Below, in pieces: positions 43,547-50,920 of a stretch of 64,000 nucleotides of DNA (positions are counted from its first letter, which is position 1; the number at the start of each line of letters is the position of its first letter). The position numbers and the translations under genes were made by a program. Origin of the DNA: Burkholderiales bacterium (GTDB lineage Bacteria; Pseudomonadota; Gammaproteobacteria; Burkholderiales; Burkholderiaceae_B); NCBI GenBank assembly GCA_021299735.1, contig JAJTEM010000008.1:43384-107383 (forward strand). Direction: 5' to 3'. The notes below the pieces were generated by a model. It was not told the origin of the DNA. It worked only from the letters and a program-made list of their open reading frames with translations, and did no database searches.

Positions 43547-44419
43547 ATGAATGTGTTCCGTTCAAAAAACACACCTTGTTTTACCAAGTGGCTCGGTGTA
43601 GTAACGCTGGGCTTTTCCATCCAGTTGGGTGCCGTTGCCCAAGAGTTAAGTGACTGGGCCAAAGTACAGGCCTCGGGTGTACTGACTGTGGCGGTTTATA
43701 ACTACCTTGCGCCTTATTCGCACGAGGGCAAAGGCATTGACGTGGACATTGCCAAGGCATTGGCCAACAAACTTGGTTTGGGGTTGCGGGTGCGCCCATT
43801 CAACGAGGACGAGGAGTTCTCGGATGACATTCGCAACATGGTCACGCGTGGCCATTACCTGGCGGGTGCTCCCGCTGACATTCTGATGCATGCGCCCGTG
43901 GATGCATACATCATGCAGAAAGAGGATCAAGCCCTGTTCTTTTCCCCTTACACACGCGACGATATTTTCGTGGCGCGCAATATCAAAAAATTACCCACGC
44001 TCGACAGCCTGAAACCGCTCTCGGAGCCGGGTAACAAAGTAGGCGCGGAAGCTGCCGCGTTGCCCAGCATTATGTTGGCTGGCGCTGATGGGGCAGCCTA
44101 TGCCGACAACCTGGTCAACTTCAAAACGCCCAAAGAGGCGGTAGATGCGATGGTGAACGGAGAGCTGGTTGCTGTAATGGCCACCCGGGCCGAGCTTGAG
44201 TGGGCGCTGCACCAACACCCCGACAAGAAGGCGGATTATTTCGTTTCGAAGGTGCCCCACAATGCGCTGCCTGCAAAGGGGTGGGTTGTTGGCATGGCGA
44301 CCAAAAAAAGCAACAAGGAATTGGCGGAGAAGCTGACAGTGGCCATGAATCAATTGAAGGAAACCGGTGAGCTGGAGAAGATTTTCGCCAGCTATGGCGT
44401 GAGGTACATCAAGCCGTAA
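43547..44419 (+). CDS. quinoprotein dehydrogenase-associated substrate-binding protein (MxaJ/XoxJ-like)
   Basis: A 290-residue periplasmic protein of the family 3 solute-binding fold, with signal LGVVTLGFSIQLGAVAQ. Blocks such as VLTVAVYNYLAPYSHEGKGIDVDIAKALA and GAPADILMHAPVD match the PQQ-dehydrogenase-associated binding proteins (MxaJ, XoxJ, PedB region), which are thought to help mature or activate the dehydrogenase rather than feed a transporter. GAGGAGACC lies before the ATG. It is co-transcribed with the cytochrome. Confidence 0.87.
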   Translation: MNVFRSKNTPCFTKWLGVVTLGFSIQLGAVAQELSDWAKVQASGVLTVAVYNYLAPYSHEGKGIDVDIAKALANKLGLGLRVRPFNEDEEFSDDIRNMVTRGHYLAGAPADILMHAPVDAYIMQKEDQALFFSPYTRDDIFVARNIKKLPTLDSLKPLSEPGNKVGAEAAALPSIMLAGADGAAYADNLVNFKTPKEAVDAMVNGELVAVMATRAELEWALHQHPDKKADYFVSKVPHNALPAKGWVVGMATKKSNKELAEKLTVAMNQLKETGELEKIFASYGVRYIKP

Positions 44420-44447
44420 TGGCTAGCCCGAGGTCGGCCCGAATTTT

Positions 44448-44487
44448 TGTTGCAACAACTGTTTCATTTTGCAACAGTTGTGTTGCA
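44448..44487. promoter_or_regulatory. activator palindrome cluster upstream of the AOR operon
   Basis: Three overlapping inverted repeats occur: TGTTGCAACA (44448-44457), TGTTTCA-TTT-TGCAACA (44460-44476), which is the regulon form, and TGCAACA-GTTG-TGTTGCA (44470-44487). The regulon site is about 100 bp upstream of the -12 element of the sigma-54 promoter. Several activator dimers could bind. Confidence 0.65.
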
Positions 44488-44555
44488 CGGGGAAAACCCG
44501 AATCATCAAAAATCGGAAAAGTTTTGCCGAGATCTGTGGAAATTCTTTTTTGAAG

Positions 44556-44572
44556 TTGGCAGGCTTATTGCA
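44556..44572 (+). promoter_or_regulatory. sigma-54 promoter of the AOR operon
   Basis: TTGGCAGGCTTATTGCA matches TTGGCA at -24 and TTGCA at -12 with GG-N10-GC spacing. The predicted start is near 44582, 50 nt before the first gene. Confidence 0.85.
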
Positions 44573-44631
44573 TAAGAGGCCTAGTACAAATGCGAAGAAA
44601 TCAATAAACCAAAAAAGCGAGGAACAACGGG

Positions 44632-45105
44632 ATGCAAAAATCTCTTCACATCACGCCCGACAAATGCACGGGCTGCCTTCAGTGTGAAATGGCATGTAGC
44701 TACGAGAACTATCAGGTTTTCAACACTTCACTGTCTCGAATCAAGGTATTCGACTTCCACCACACCGGCAAGAAAGTGCCCTACACCTGCACACAGTGTG
44801 ACGAGGCCTGGTGTTTGCATGCCTGCCCGGTCGAGGCCATCACGATGGACAAAACCAATGGCGTGAAAGTGGTTTCCGAGGACACTTGCGTGGGTTGCAA
44901 GGTGTGCACGATTGCTTGCCCATTCGGTACTGTGAATTACGTTCAGGAAACCGGCAAGGTTCAAAAGTGTGACCTGTGCGGCGGAGACCCCGCTTGTGCA
45001 ACTGCGTGCCCAACTGGCGCGATCACATTTATTGATTCCAACTGGACAGGTTTGGACAAGATGAAGCAGTGGGCCGAGAAGCTGAGCAACCAAGCTCACG
45101 CGTAA
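44632..45105 (+). CDS. aorA: AOR-associated polyferredoxin subunit (AorA-like)
   Basis: A 157-residue iron-sulfur protein with cysteine groups for four [4Fe-4S] clusters: CTGCLQCEMAC, CTQCDEAWCLHACP, CVGCKVCTIACP and CDLCGGDPACATACP. It resembles HycB/DmsB-type electron-transfer subunits and the AorA subunit of Aromatoleum tungsten AOR. It should pass electrons from the AOR active subunit to the FAD subunit. GAGGAAC precedes the ATG. First gene of the operon. Confidence 0.88.
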   Translation: MQKSLHITPDKCTGCLQCEMACSYENYQVFNTSLSRIKVFDFHHTGKKVPYTCTQCDEAWCLHACPVEAITMDKTNGVKVVSEDTCVGCKVCTIACPFGTVNYVQETGKVQKCDLCGGDPACATACPTGAITFIDSNWTGLDKMKQWAEKLSNQAHA

Positions 45106-45149
45106 CTCGTTGACCATTGAATAGAACAGAGAGAAGGGAGTAATACAAC

Positions 45150-46997
45150 ATGGCATGGACCGGTAAAGTACTGCGCGTGAACCTGACTGCAGGCACCTGC
45201 ACCAGCGAAGACTTGAGAATGGATTGGGCGAAAAGCTACCTTGGCCAGCGTGGTTTGGCCACCAAGTACTTTGTAGAAGAAGTGAATGCGAAAGTGGATC
45301 CGCTTTCGCCCGAGAACAAAATTATTTATGCAACAGGCCCGCTGACAGGCACCATGGCCTCTACTGGTGGCCGTTACTCTGTGATTACCAAAGGCCCATT
45401 GACAGGTGCAATCGCCTGTTCGAATTCGGGTGGGTACTTTGGCAATGAATTGAAGAGTGCGGGTTGGGACATGGTGATCATGGAGGGAAAATCGCCCAAA
45501 CCTGTGTACCTGTTGATTGAAAACGAAAGTGCGAGGTTGATGGACGCCTCTGACCTGTGGGGCAAGAGCGTGTGGGACACCGAGCCCGCCATCAAAACCA
45601 AGCACCAAGACCCATTGATGCGTGTGTGTTCCATCGGCAAGGCTGGTGAAAATGGCGTGCTTTACTCTGCGATCGTGAACGACCTGCACCGCGCGGCTGG
45701 CCGCTCAGGCGTGGGCGCAGTGATGGGTTCCAAGAACGTAAAAGCAATTGCAGTGCGTGGCACCAAGGGTGTTGGCAATATTTCCAACCCCAAGGAATTC
45801 ATGAAGGTCACCTTCGAGAAGAAGAAAATTCTCGCTGAGAATGCGGTTACAGGCACAGGCTTGCCCACCTATGGCACCCAGGTGTTGATGAACGTGATCA
45901 ATGAAATGGGTGCCATGCCCACCAACAACCACCGCGATGTGCAATTTGATGGCGCCAAAGACATTTCTGGCGAAAAAATGCACGAGCCCCGCAAAACAGA
46001 TGGCAAGGCCAACCTGGTGACTAACCAGGCCTGTTTTGGTTGCACCATTGCTTGCGGTCGCATTTCAAAAATTGACGACACCCACTTCACTGTGGAAAAC
46101 AAGCCGCAATACCATGGCGCTTCTGGTGGCCTGGAATATGAAGCTGCATGGGCCTTGGGTTCATCCAACGGTGTGAATGATCTTGAAGCACTCACCTATG
46201 TGAACTTCCTGTGTAACGAGCATGGCATCGATCCAATTTCTTTGGGGGCAACCATTTCTGCCGTGATGGAATTGTATGAAATGGGCGTACTTACTGAAGC
46301 ACAGCTTGGCTGCAAGGCGCCGTTTGGCTCTGCACCTGCTTTGGTTAAGCTGGCTGAAGACACCTGCAATGGCGTTGGCTTTGGTGTTGAAATTGGCCAA
46401 GGTTCCAAGCGCCTGACTGCCAAGTACAGCCACCCAGAGCTGTCCATGAGCGTGAAGGGCCAGGAATTCCCGGCTTACGATTCTCGCGGCATTCAGGGCA
46501 TGGGTTTAACCTATGCCACCTCCAACCGCGGTGCATGCCATTTGCGCTCTTACACGGTAGCGTCTGAGGTACTGGGTATTCCCGTGAAAACCGACCCATT
46601 GACCACCGACGGCAAACCAGCCTTGGTGAAGGCATTTCAGGATGCCACCGCGGTGTTTGATTCAGCCGGTATTTGCGTGTTCACCAGCTTTGCCTGGACA
46701 CTGGCCGACGTGCAGCCACAAGTGGCCGCTGCCTGTGGTGATGAATTCGACATGGCCAATCTCGAAACCATGGGCGAGCGCATCTGGAACCTGGAGCGCC
46801 AGTTCAACCTGGAAGCTGGCTTCACCAAGGCTGACGACGACCTGCCTGCACGTTTGAAGAAAGATGCAGCCAAGGTAGGCCCCGCAAAAGGCTTGGTCAA
46901 CGGCATCGACAAAATGTTGCCCGAGTACTATGAGCTGCGCGGATGGGATACCGAAGGTCGCCCAACTTCAGCAACACTGGAGCGTTTGGGGCTATGA
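45150..46997 (+). CDS. aorB: aldehyde:ferredoxin oxidoreductase, tungsten-type catalytic subunit (AorB-like)
   Basis: A 615-residue enzyme that oxidises aldehydes to carboxylic acids at a bis-pyranopterin tungsten centre. The N-terminal domain starts MAWTGKVLRVNLTAGTC and has GPLTGTMASTGGRYSV and GRSGVGAVMGSKNVKAIAVRG. Cluster cysteines are C294, C297 and C301 in NQACFGCTIACGR, and the distal Cys in FDSAGICVF (about 509), within the DxxGxC pterin motif. EYEAAWALGSSNGVNDLEA is the other pterin motif. It is cytoplasmic, with no signal peptide. The aldehyde produced by the PQQ dehydrogenase is a likely substrate. Confidence 0.92.
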   Translation: MAWTGKVLRVNLTAGTCTSEDLRMDWAKSYLGQRGLATKYFVEEVNAKVDPLSPENKIIYATGPLTGTMASTGGRYSVITKGPLTGAIACSNSGGYFGNELKSAGWDMVIMEGKSPKPVYLLIENESARLMDASDLWGKSVWDTEPAIKTKHQDPLMRVCSIGKAGENGVLYSAIVNDLHRAAGRSGVGAVMGSKNVKAIAVRGTKGVGNISNPKEFMKVTFEKKKILAENAVTGTGLPTYGTQVLMNVINEMGAMPTNNHRDVQFDGAKDISGEKMHEPRKTDGKANLVTNQACFGCTIACGRISKIDDTHFTVENKPQYHGASGGLEYEAAWALGSSNGVNDLEALTYVNFLCNEHGIDPISLGATISAVMELYEMGVLTEAQLGCKAPFGSAPALVKLAEDTCNGVGFGVEIGQGSKRLTAKYSHPELSMSVKGQEFPAYDSRGIQGMGLTYATSNRGACHLRSYTVASEVLGIPVKTDPLTTDGKPALVKAFQDATAVFDSAGICVFTSFAWTLADVQPQVAAACGDEFDMANLETMGERIWNLERQFNLEAGFTKADDDLPARLKKDAAKVGPAKGLVNGIDKMLPEYYELRGWDTEGRPTSATLERLGL

Positions 46998-48286
46998 CAA
47001 AAACCACTCCAACACGGCACGTTATCTTGGGTAACGGGCCTGCGGGGGTGGTCGCTGCCGAGCAAATTCGCAAGCAGCGGCCTCGCGATTCAATCGTGAT
47101 GGTGGGTGCCGAACCGGAACCCCCATACTCCCGCATGGCTATTCCTTACCTGCTGATTGGCAAGGTGGGCGAGAAGGGCACCTACCTTCGCAAAGACCCC
47201 GACCATTTCAAGAAGCAGAACATTCAGGAAGTTCGCGCCCGCGCCACCAAGCTCGACACCGCTGGAAAGAAGGTTCACTTGGACAACGGCGATGTACTTG
47301 AATACGACAAGTTGCTGATTGCCACCGGTGCACGCCCGATTTCACCGCCCATTCCTGGTGTGAATTTACCGGGTGTACACCCGTGCTGGACACTTGAAAA
47401 TGCAAGGCAAATTATTGAACTTGCCAAACCAGGTTCGCGTGTGTTGCAAATGGGTGCAGGCTTTATTGGCTGCATCATCATGGAAGCACTTGCACTGCGC
47501 GGCGTAAAGCTGACCGTGGTTGAAATGGGCAACCGCATGGTGCCCCGCATGATGACCGAAGGTGCGGGTTCCATGATTCGTGACTGGTGCATCAAGAAAG
47601 GTGTGGATGTACATTGTTCCACCCGCGTAGAGGCCATTGAAGGCAGCTCGCCTTTGCGAGTGAAGTTGTCCAACGGTGAAACGCTTGAAGTGGACCTGGT
47701 GATTTCCGCCACTGGTGTGAAGCCCAACCTGGACTTTTTGGAAGGCAGCGGTTTGCAAATGGATCAGGGGTTGTTGGTGGACGATCACATGCAAACCAAC
47801 ATCAAAGATGTGTATGCCGCTGGCGACGTGGCCCAGGTACGCGATTTCTCCACCGGTGAGAAAACCGTGAACATGATTCAACCTGCTGCCGCCGATGATG
47901 CCCGAATTGCCGCCCAAAATATGATGGGGCAGGGTACCACCACGCAAGGCAGTTTGGCCATGAACGTACTCGATACTTTGGGTCTGATTGCTGCATCGTT
48001 TGGGCAGTGGTGGGGCGCTGAAGGCGGGCAAAGCGTTGAATTGCAAAACAAGGACGAATTTACCTACCTGCGTCTGGAATTTCTTGGCGATGTGCTGATT
48101 GGTGCAACCAGTTTGGGGCTAACGAACCATGTTGGCGTCATGCGGGGTCTGATTCAGGGCAAAATCCATTTGGGCGAATGGAAAGATCATTTGCTCGACG
48201 ATCCAACCCGATTAATGGAAGCCTACCTGGCTTGCGCTCAGTCACAAAGTACATGGAAATTACCTTCAAGCTCTTTGCAACACTGA
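46994..48286 (+). CDS. aorC: FAD-dependent NAD(P)H oxidoreductase subunit of AOR (AorC-like)
   Basis: A 430-residue flavoprotein of the pyridine nucleotide-disulfide oxidoreductase group. FAD motif ILGNGPAGVVAAEQIRK lies at the N-terminus, NAD motif VLQMGAGFIGCIIMEALALRG in the middle and the second FAD motif VYAAGDVAQV near residue 280. In Aromatoleum AOR the equivalent subunit lets the complex reduce NAD+. ATG 46994 overlaps the aorB stop by ATGA. Its 3' end overlaps the MoaD-like gene by 34 bp. Confidence 0.87.
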   Translation: MTKTTPTRHVILGNGPAGVVAAEQIRKQRPRDSIVMVGAEPEPPYSRMAIPYLLIGKVGEKGTYLRKDPDHFKKQNIQEVRARATKLDTAGKKVHLDNGDVLEYDKLLIATGARPISPPIPGVNLPGVHPCWTLENARQIIELAKPGSRVLQMGAGFIGCIIMEALALRGVKLTVVEMGNRMVPRMMTEGAGSMIRDWCIKKGVDVHCSTRVEAIEGSSPLRVKLSNGETLEVDLVISATGVKPNLDFLEGSGLQMDQGLLVDDHMQTNIKDVYAAGDVAQVRDFSTGEKTVNMIQPAAADDARIAAQNMMGQGTTTQGSLAMNVLDTLGLIAASFGQWWGAEGGQSVELQNKDEFTYLRLEFLGDVLIGATSLGLTNHVGVMRGLIQGKIHLGEWKDHLLDDPTRLMEAYLACAQSQSTWKLPSSSLQH

Positions 48287-48504
48287 CCGACTATTTGCCG
48301 ACGAACCGTGTGGACAACGCGGTTCGTCTTCAGATCAAAGACGGCAGTACCGTGCAGCAAATCATTGACCAGTTTCATCTTCCGGAGAAGCTTACTCACC
48401 TTGTTCTTGTGAATGGTGTGTATGTAGACCCTGCCGATCGAGTCAGCAAAGTATTAACACCCGATGATGTGTTGGCCATTTGGCCACCCATCGCGGGCGG
48501 TTAG
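48253..48504 (+). CDS. MoaD/ThiS-like sulfur carrier protein
   Basis: An 83-residue ubiquitin-like protein ending in IWPPIAGG, the C-terminal Gly-Gly that is thiocarboxylated in MoaD. ITFKLFATLTDYLP and LVLVNGVYVDPADRV fit the family. In AOR operons (AorD) it is believed to supply dithiolene sulfur for the tungsten pterin cofactor. ATG 48253 lies inside aorC; an open frame extends further up but covers aorC sequence. Confidence 0.85.
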   Translation: MEITFKLFATLTDYLPTNRVDNAVRLQIKDGSTVQQIIDQFHLPEKLTHLVLVNGVYVDPADRVSKVLTPDDVLAIWPPIAGG

Positions 48505-48510
48505 TTGCGC

Positions 48511-48813
48511 ATGGCTATTTTCAACACGGACAAAGCGCTGGATATGTCGTGCACCGAGCGCGAGCTGCGTCGCTGGGTGCACATGATTGCCGAATTGTTT
48601 CCGATGACGTCCGAGCAATCGGATCATGCAGATTTTGAAGTACAGGGCGGCACCGCGCGTATTGCCTGGAAACAAATGCCTGATCGCGTGATTGCTTTGG
48701 TGCGTTTGAAGCGCATGGAAGTCACCTTGGCATTTTCTGATGGTGTGCCTGCTGATACACGAACCCATTTTTCAAAGCAGTTTCAGATGCACACTTTGCG
48801 GGGTGGGGGTTAG
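48511..48813 (+). CDS. unknown AOR-operon protein ending in Gly-Gly-Gly
   Basis: A 100-residue soluble protein (ATG 48511, 6 bp after the MoaD-like stop) that I do not recognise. It has an acidic-basic helical N-terminus (MSCTERELRRWVHMIAELFP), then alternating beta-like segments (ARIAWKQMPDRVIALVRLKR, EVTLAFSDG). It ends MHTLRGGG, which recalls the LRGG tails of ubiquitin-like carriers. Position as last gene of the operon suggests a role in cofactor insertion or AOR maturation; that is inference only. Confidence 0.65.
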   Translation: MAIFNTDKALDMSCTERELRRWVHMIAELFPMTSEQSDHADFEVQGGTARIAWKQMPDRVIALVRLKRMEVTLAFSDGVPADTRTHFSKQFQMHTLRGGG

Positions 48814-48846
48814 GGTCAAAGGTTGTTGCAAAAATTCGTGGGCAAT

Positions 48847-49554
48847 CTACTCGCCAAAGCCCGGCGGTTTTTTGCCAAAACCTTGGCTCCAGGCCCAAAA
48901 AGCCAGCTCAAAGTCGGTGTGTATGCCCAGCTTTTGGCGAACCTGTGACAGGTTGTTGCTCACGGTTTTACCGCTTATTCCCAGGTTTACACCCACCTGT
49001 TCAATGGTGTGGCCTTCAACCAGCAGGCGCACAACATCAACTTCTCTTGGTGTCAGGCCGCCAGTTTGGGGAGCAGTCGGGTCCTGTGTTTCTTCACAAA
49101 GTTGTTGTTTTTCCCGCTCGGCCAAAGGCCGTGTACCTGTAAGCACTCCCTGGCTTTGAACATCGCTGGATACAAATGTTTGTCCGCTCAAGGCCATTCG
49201 AATACCTTGAATCAATTCTTCAGGTTCGCTTGATTTTGTTACATAAGCCCGCGCACCTTGTTCCAGTGCTTTTGCAGCCACCACCGGGCTGTCGTGCATC
49301 GACAATACGATCAAGGCCAATTGTGGCCATTTCAAACGCAAGCGTTTAATCAGCTCCAGTCCGCTTTGCCCCGGCATGCTGATGTCCAGCACCATGCCAT
49401 CGCAGGCCTCGGTTTTGAGTAATCCAAAAGCCTGGTCGGCATTGCCAGCCTCGCCGACAACAATCAAATCGCTTTCAGACTCGATAAAGCGTTTGTACCC
49501 GGCTCTAACAGCAGAGTGATCGTCAACTAAAATGATTCTGGATACAAGCGGCAT
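48847..49554 (-). CDS. NarL/FixJ-family response regulator
   Basis: A 235-residue regulator. The receiver domain has the acidic pair ILVDDHSAV, phospho-acceptor Asp in GMVLDISMPGQSG, and VLSMHDSP and YVTKSSEPEEL. The LuxR-type HTH shows GLTPREVDVVRLLVEGHTIEQVGVNLGISGKTVSNNLSQVR. It is encoded 3 bp after the kinase gene. In pseudomonads such regulators (ExaE, PedR) control PQQ-dehydrogenase genes and lanthanide response; the location makes this plausible here. Confidence 0.87.
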   Translation of the reverse strand: MPLVSRIILVDDHSAVRAGYKRFIESESDLIVVGEAGNADQAFGLLKTEACDGMVLDISMPGQSGLELIKRLRLKWPQLALIVLSMHDSPVVAAKALEQGARAYVTKSSEPEELIQGIRMALSGQTFVSSDVQSQGVLTGTRPLAEREKQQLCEETQDPTAPQTGGLTPREVDVVRLLVEGHTIEQVGVNLGISGKTVSNNLSQVRQKLGIHTDFELAFWAWSQGFGKKPPGFGE

Positions 49555-49557
49555 TCT

Positions 49558-50700
49558 TCATTCCGTAATGGGTATGTGACAGCGAAGAACAAATTTGTCC
49601 TTTTCAATATTCCAAATCACGCGGCCCTGTAGCCGTGCCATTCGCTCTCGAATACCGGTTAGCCCCAATGAAGGTTGAACCGGGAGCGGTCCGCGAACGC
49701 CGTCGTTTTCAATAATCAATATGAATTCCTGCATTTTTTCATCAAAACCTGCCAGTACTTTCAATTTCTTGGTGCTGGCATGGCGCGCCGCATTGGTAAG
49801 TGCCTCCTGCAAAGTGCGATAGATTGCAATCGGAGCCTCTTTTTGCAGCGGCGGAGTGTTGGGGGCCCAGGCGAAGTCCACATACCACCCTTGGCGTTTT
49901 GCCCAGTTGTCCAGAAGGTCGAGGGCCGCGTCGCGCAACGACACCTCAAGAAGCAGGTGTGGCTTTAATTCTCTTAGGGAGCCACGAAGCCAGCCCATCA
50001 TTTCCTGCGCCTGTTCGTGTACAGCTTTTGCTGCTTCCTGGGTACTCGCCTGGGTGTTTTTGATCAAAAACGCTGAGTTGACGGAGATAGATGTTAATGA
50101 TTGACCAAAATAGTCATGAAGGTCTTGGGCAATTGCCTGTCTTTCTCTTTCTTGCAGGTCTACAACCCTGTTCAGCAAGTCTCGGCTTTTCTGTTGTTCG
50201 ATGTCCAGGGTTTTAACAAGCTGATGAATGCTTTCATGAATTTGTTTGAACTCTGCAATTCTGAATTTACCAGAACCGGGCAAACTGGGTATTGGCCTTG
50301 TTGGGTCGCGTTCGTGTTCTTCATAGTCGTGCAGCCATTGAACAAGTTCCTGCAAAGGTTTGTTCAAAGCGGGTTTAAGGGAGTACCACACAACCACCCC
50401 ACTGCCTGCTGCCATTAGAAGCAACATGGCGCTGATCAAGTACAGTTCGCGCCGGGTTTCTAGGCGCTCTTGTTCCGCTTTGTGTTCTGCCAGTTGTTGG
50501 CGCAGCCGCTGCAATTCAATGTTGCTTAAGGGCTCTGCTTTGGCCAAACCCCGATGCAAGTAATCCACCATTTCCGAGGCAGATGAATACTCGTTCTTGA
50601 TGTCAGCTTGCCCCATGGCAAATACAAACAACACACAGCAAACGGCCCAAAGGCCGAGCCAGGTCAGTAATCGTTTGACCAACAACTTCCTTAAACGCAT
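49558..50700 (-). CDS. HisKA_3-type sensor histidine kinase (NarL partner)
   Basis: A kinase of about 380 residues. Two transmembrane helices (LLTWLGLWAVCCVLFVFAMG and LYLISAMLLLMAAGSGVVVWY) flank a periplasmic loop of about 55 residues with a coiled-coil look. A HAMP-like linker precedes the HisKA_3 box ERERQAIAQDLHDYFGQSLTS; the ATPase N-box is ALTNAARHAS and the G-box PSLGLTGIRERMARL. The start is uncertain (ATG 50700, or 50730 in the same frame). It pairs with the following regulator. The short periplasmic loop could sense a small ligand or metal. Confidence 0.85.
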   Translation of the reverse strand: MRLRKLLVKRLLTWLGLWAVCCVLFVFAMGQADIKNEYSSASEMVDYLHRGLAKAEPLSNIELQRLRQQLAEHKAEQERLETRRELYLISAMLLLMAAGSGVVVWYSLKPALNKPLQELVQWLHDYEEHERDPTRPIPSLPGSGKFRIAEFKQIHESIHQLVKTLDIEQQKSRDLLNRVVDLQERERQAIAQDLHDYFGQSLTSISVNSAFLIKNTQASTQEAAKAVHEQAQEMMGWLRGSLRELKPHLLLEVSLRDAALDLLDNWAKRQGWYVDFAWAPNTPPLQKEAPIAIYRTLQEALTNAARHASTKKLKVLAGFDEKMQEFILIIENDGVRGPLPVQPSLGLTGIRERMARLQGRVIWNIEKDKFVLRCHIPITE

Positions 50701-50774
50701 TGCTTCATCGCTGTGTTTGAATATTAACAATGTGCACCATAAAGCCTGCTTGTAGAAGGGGCCACATTCTTTTC

Positions 50775-50787
50775 GGGAAAATTTCCC
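50775..50787. promoter_or_regulatory. short palindrome in the kinase/receptor gap
   Basis: GGGAAAATTTCCC is an inverted repeat with 6-bp arms and a central A, 75 bp upstream of the kinase start and 134 bp before the receptor start. It could bind the adjacent two-component regulator; no consensus is known to me. Confidence 0.35.
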
Positions 50788-50829
50788 TGTTTGTATCCAA
50801 CGAATTTAGCGATCCTGATGAGGAGTAAC

Positions 50830-50883
50830 TCACAAGGTAACCTGGCCAATCTCCATGGCGCGCAGAGCAGGTTGACCTTGTGA
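50830..50883. promoter_or_regulatory. long inverted repeat before the TonB receptor
   Basis: TCACAAGGT (50830-50838) and ACCTTGTGA (50875-50883) are perfect 9-nt arms, extended by AACC/GGTT with a one-base bulge. The 36-nt middle contains CCATGG. The downstream arm ends 37 bp before the receptor ATG, so it may be an mRNA leader hairpin or paired operators. Confidence 0.5.
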
Positions 50884-50920
50884 TCACACAGTTCAACAAA
50901 TTCATTCAAAAGGGCTTTGC

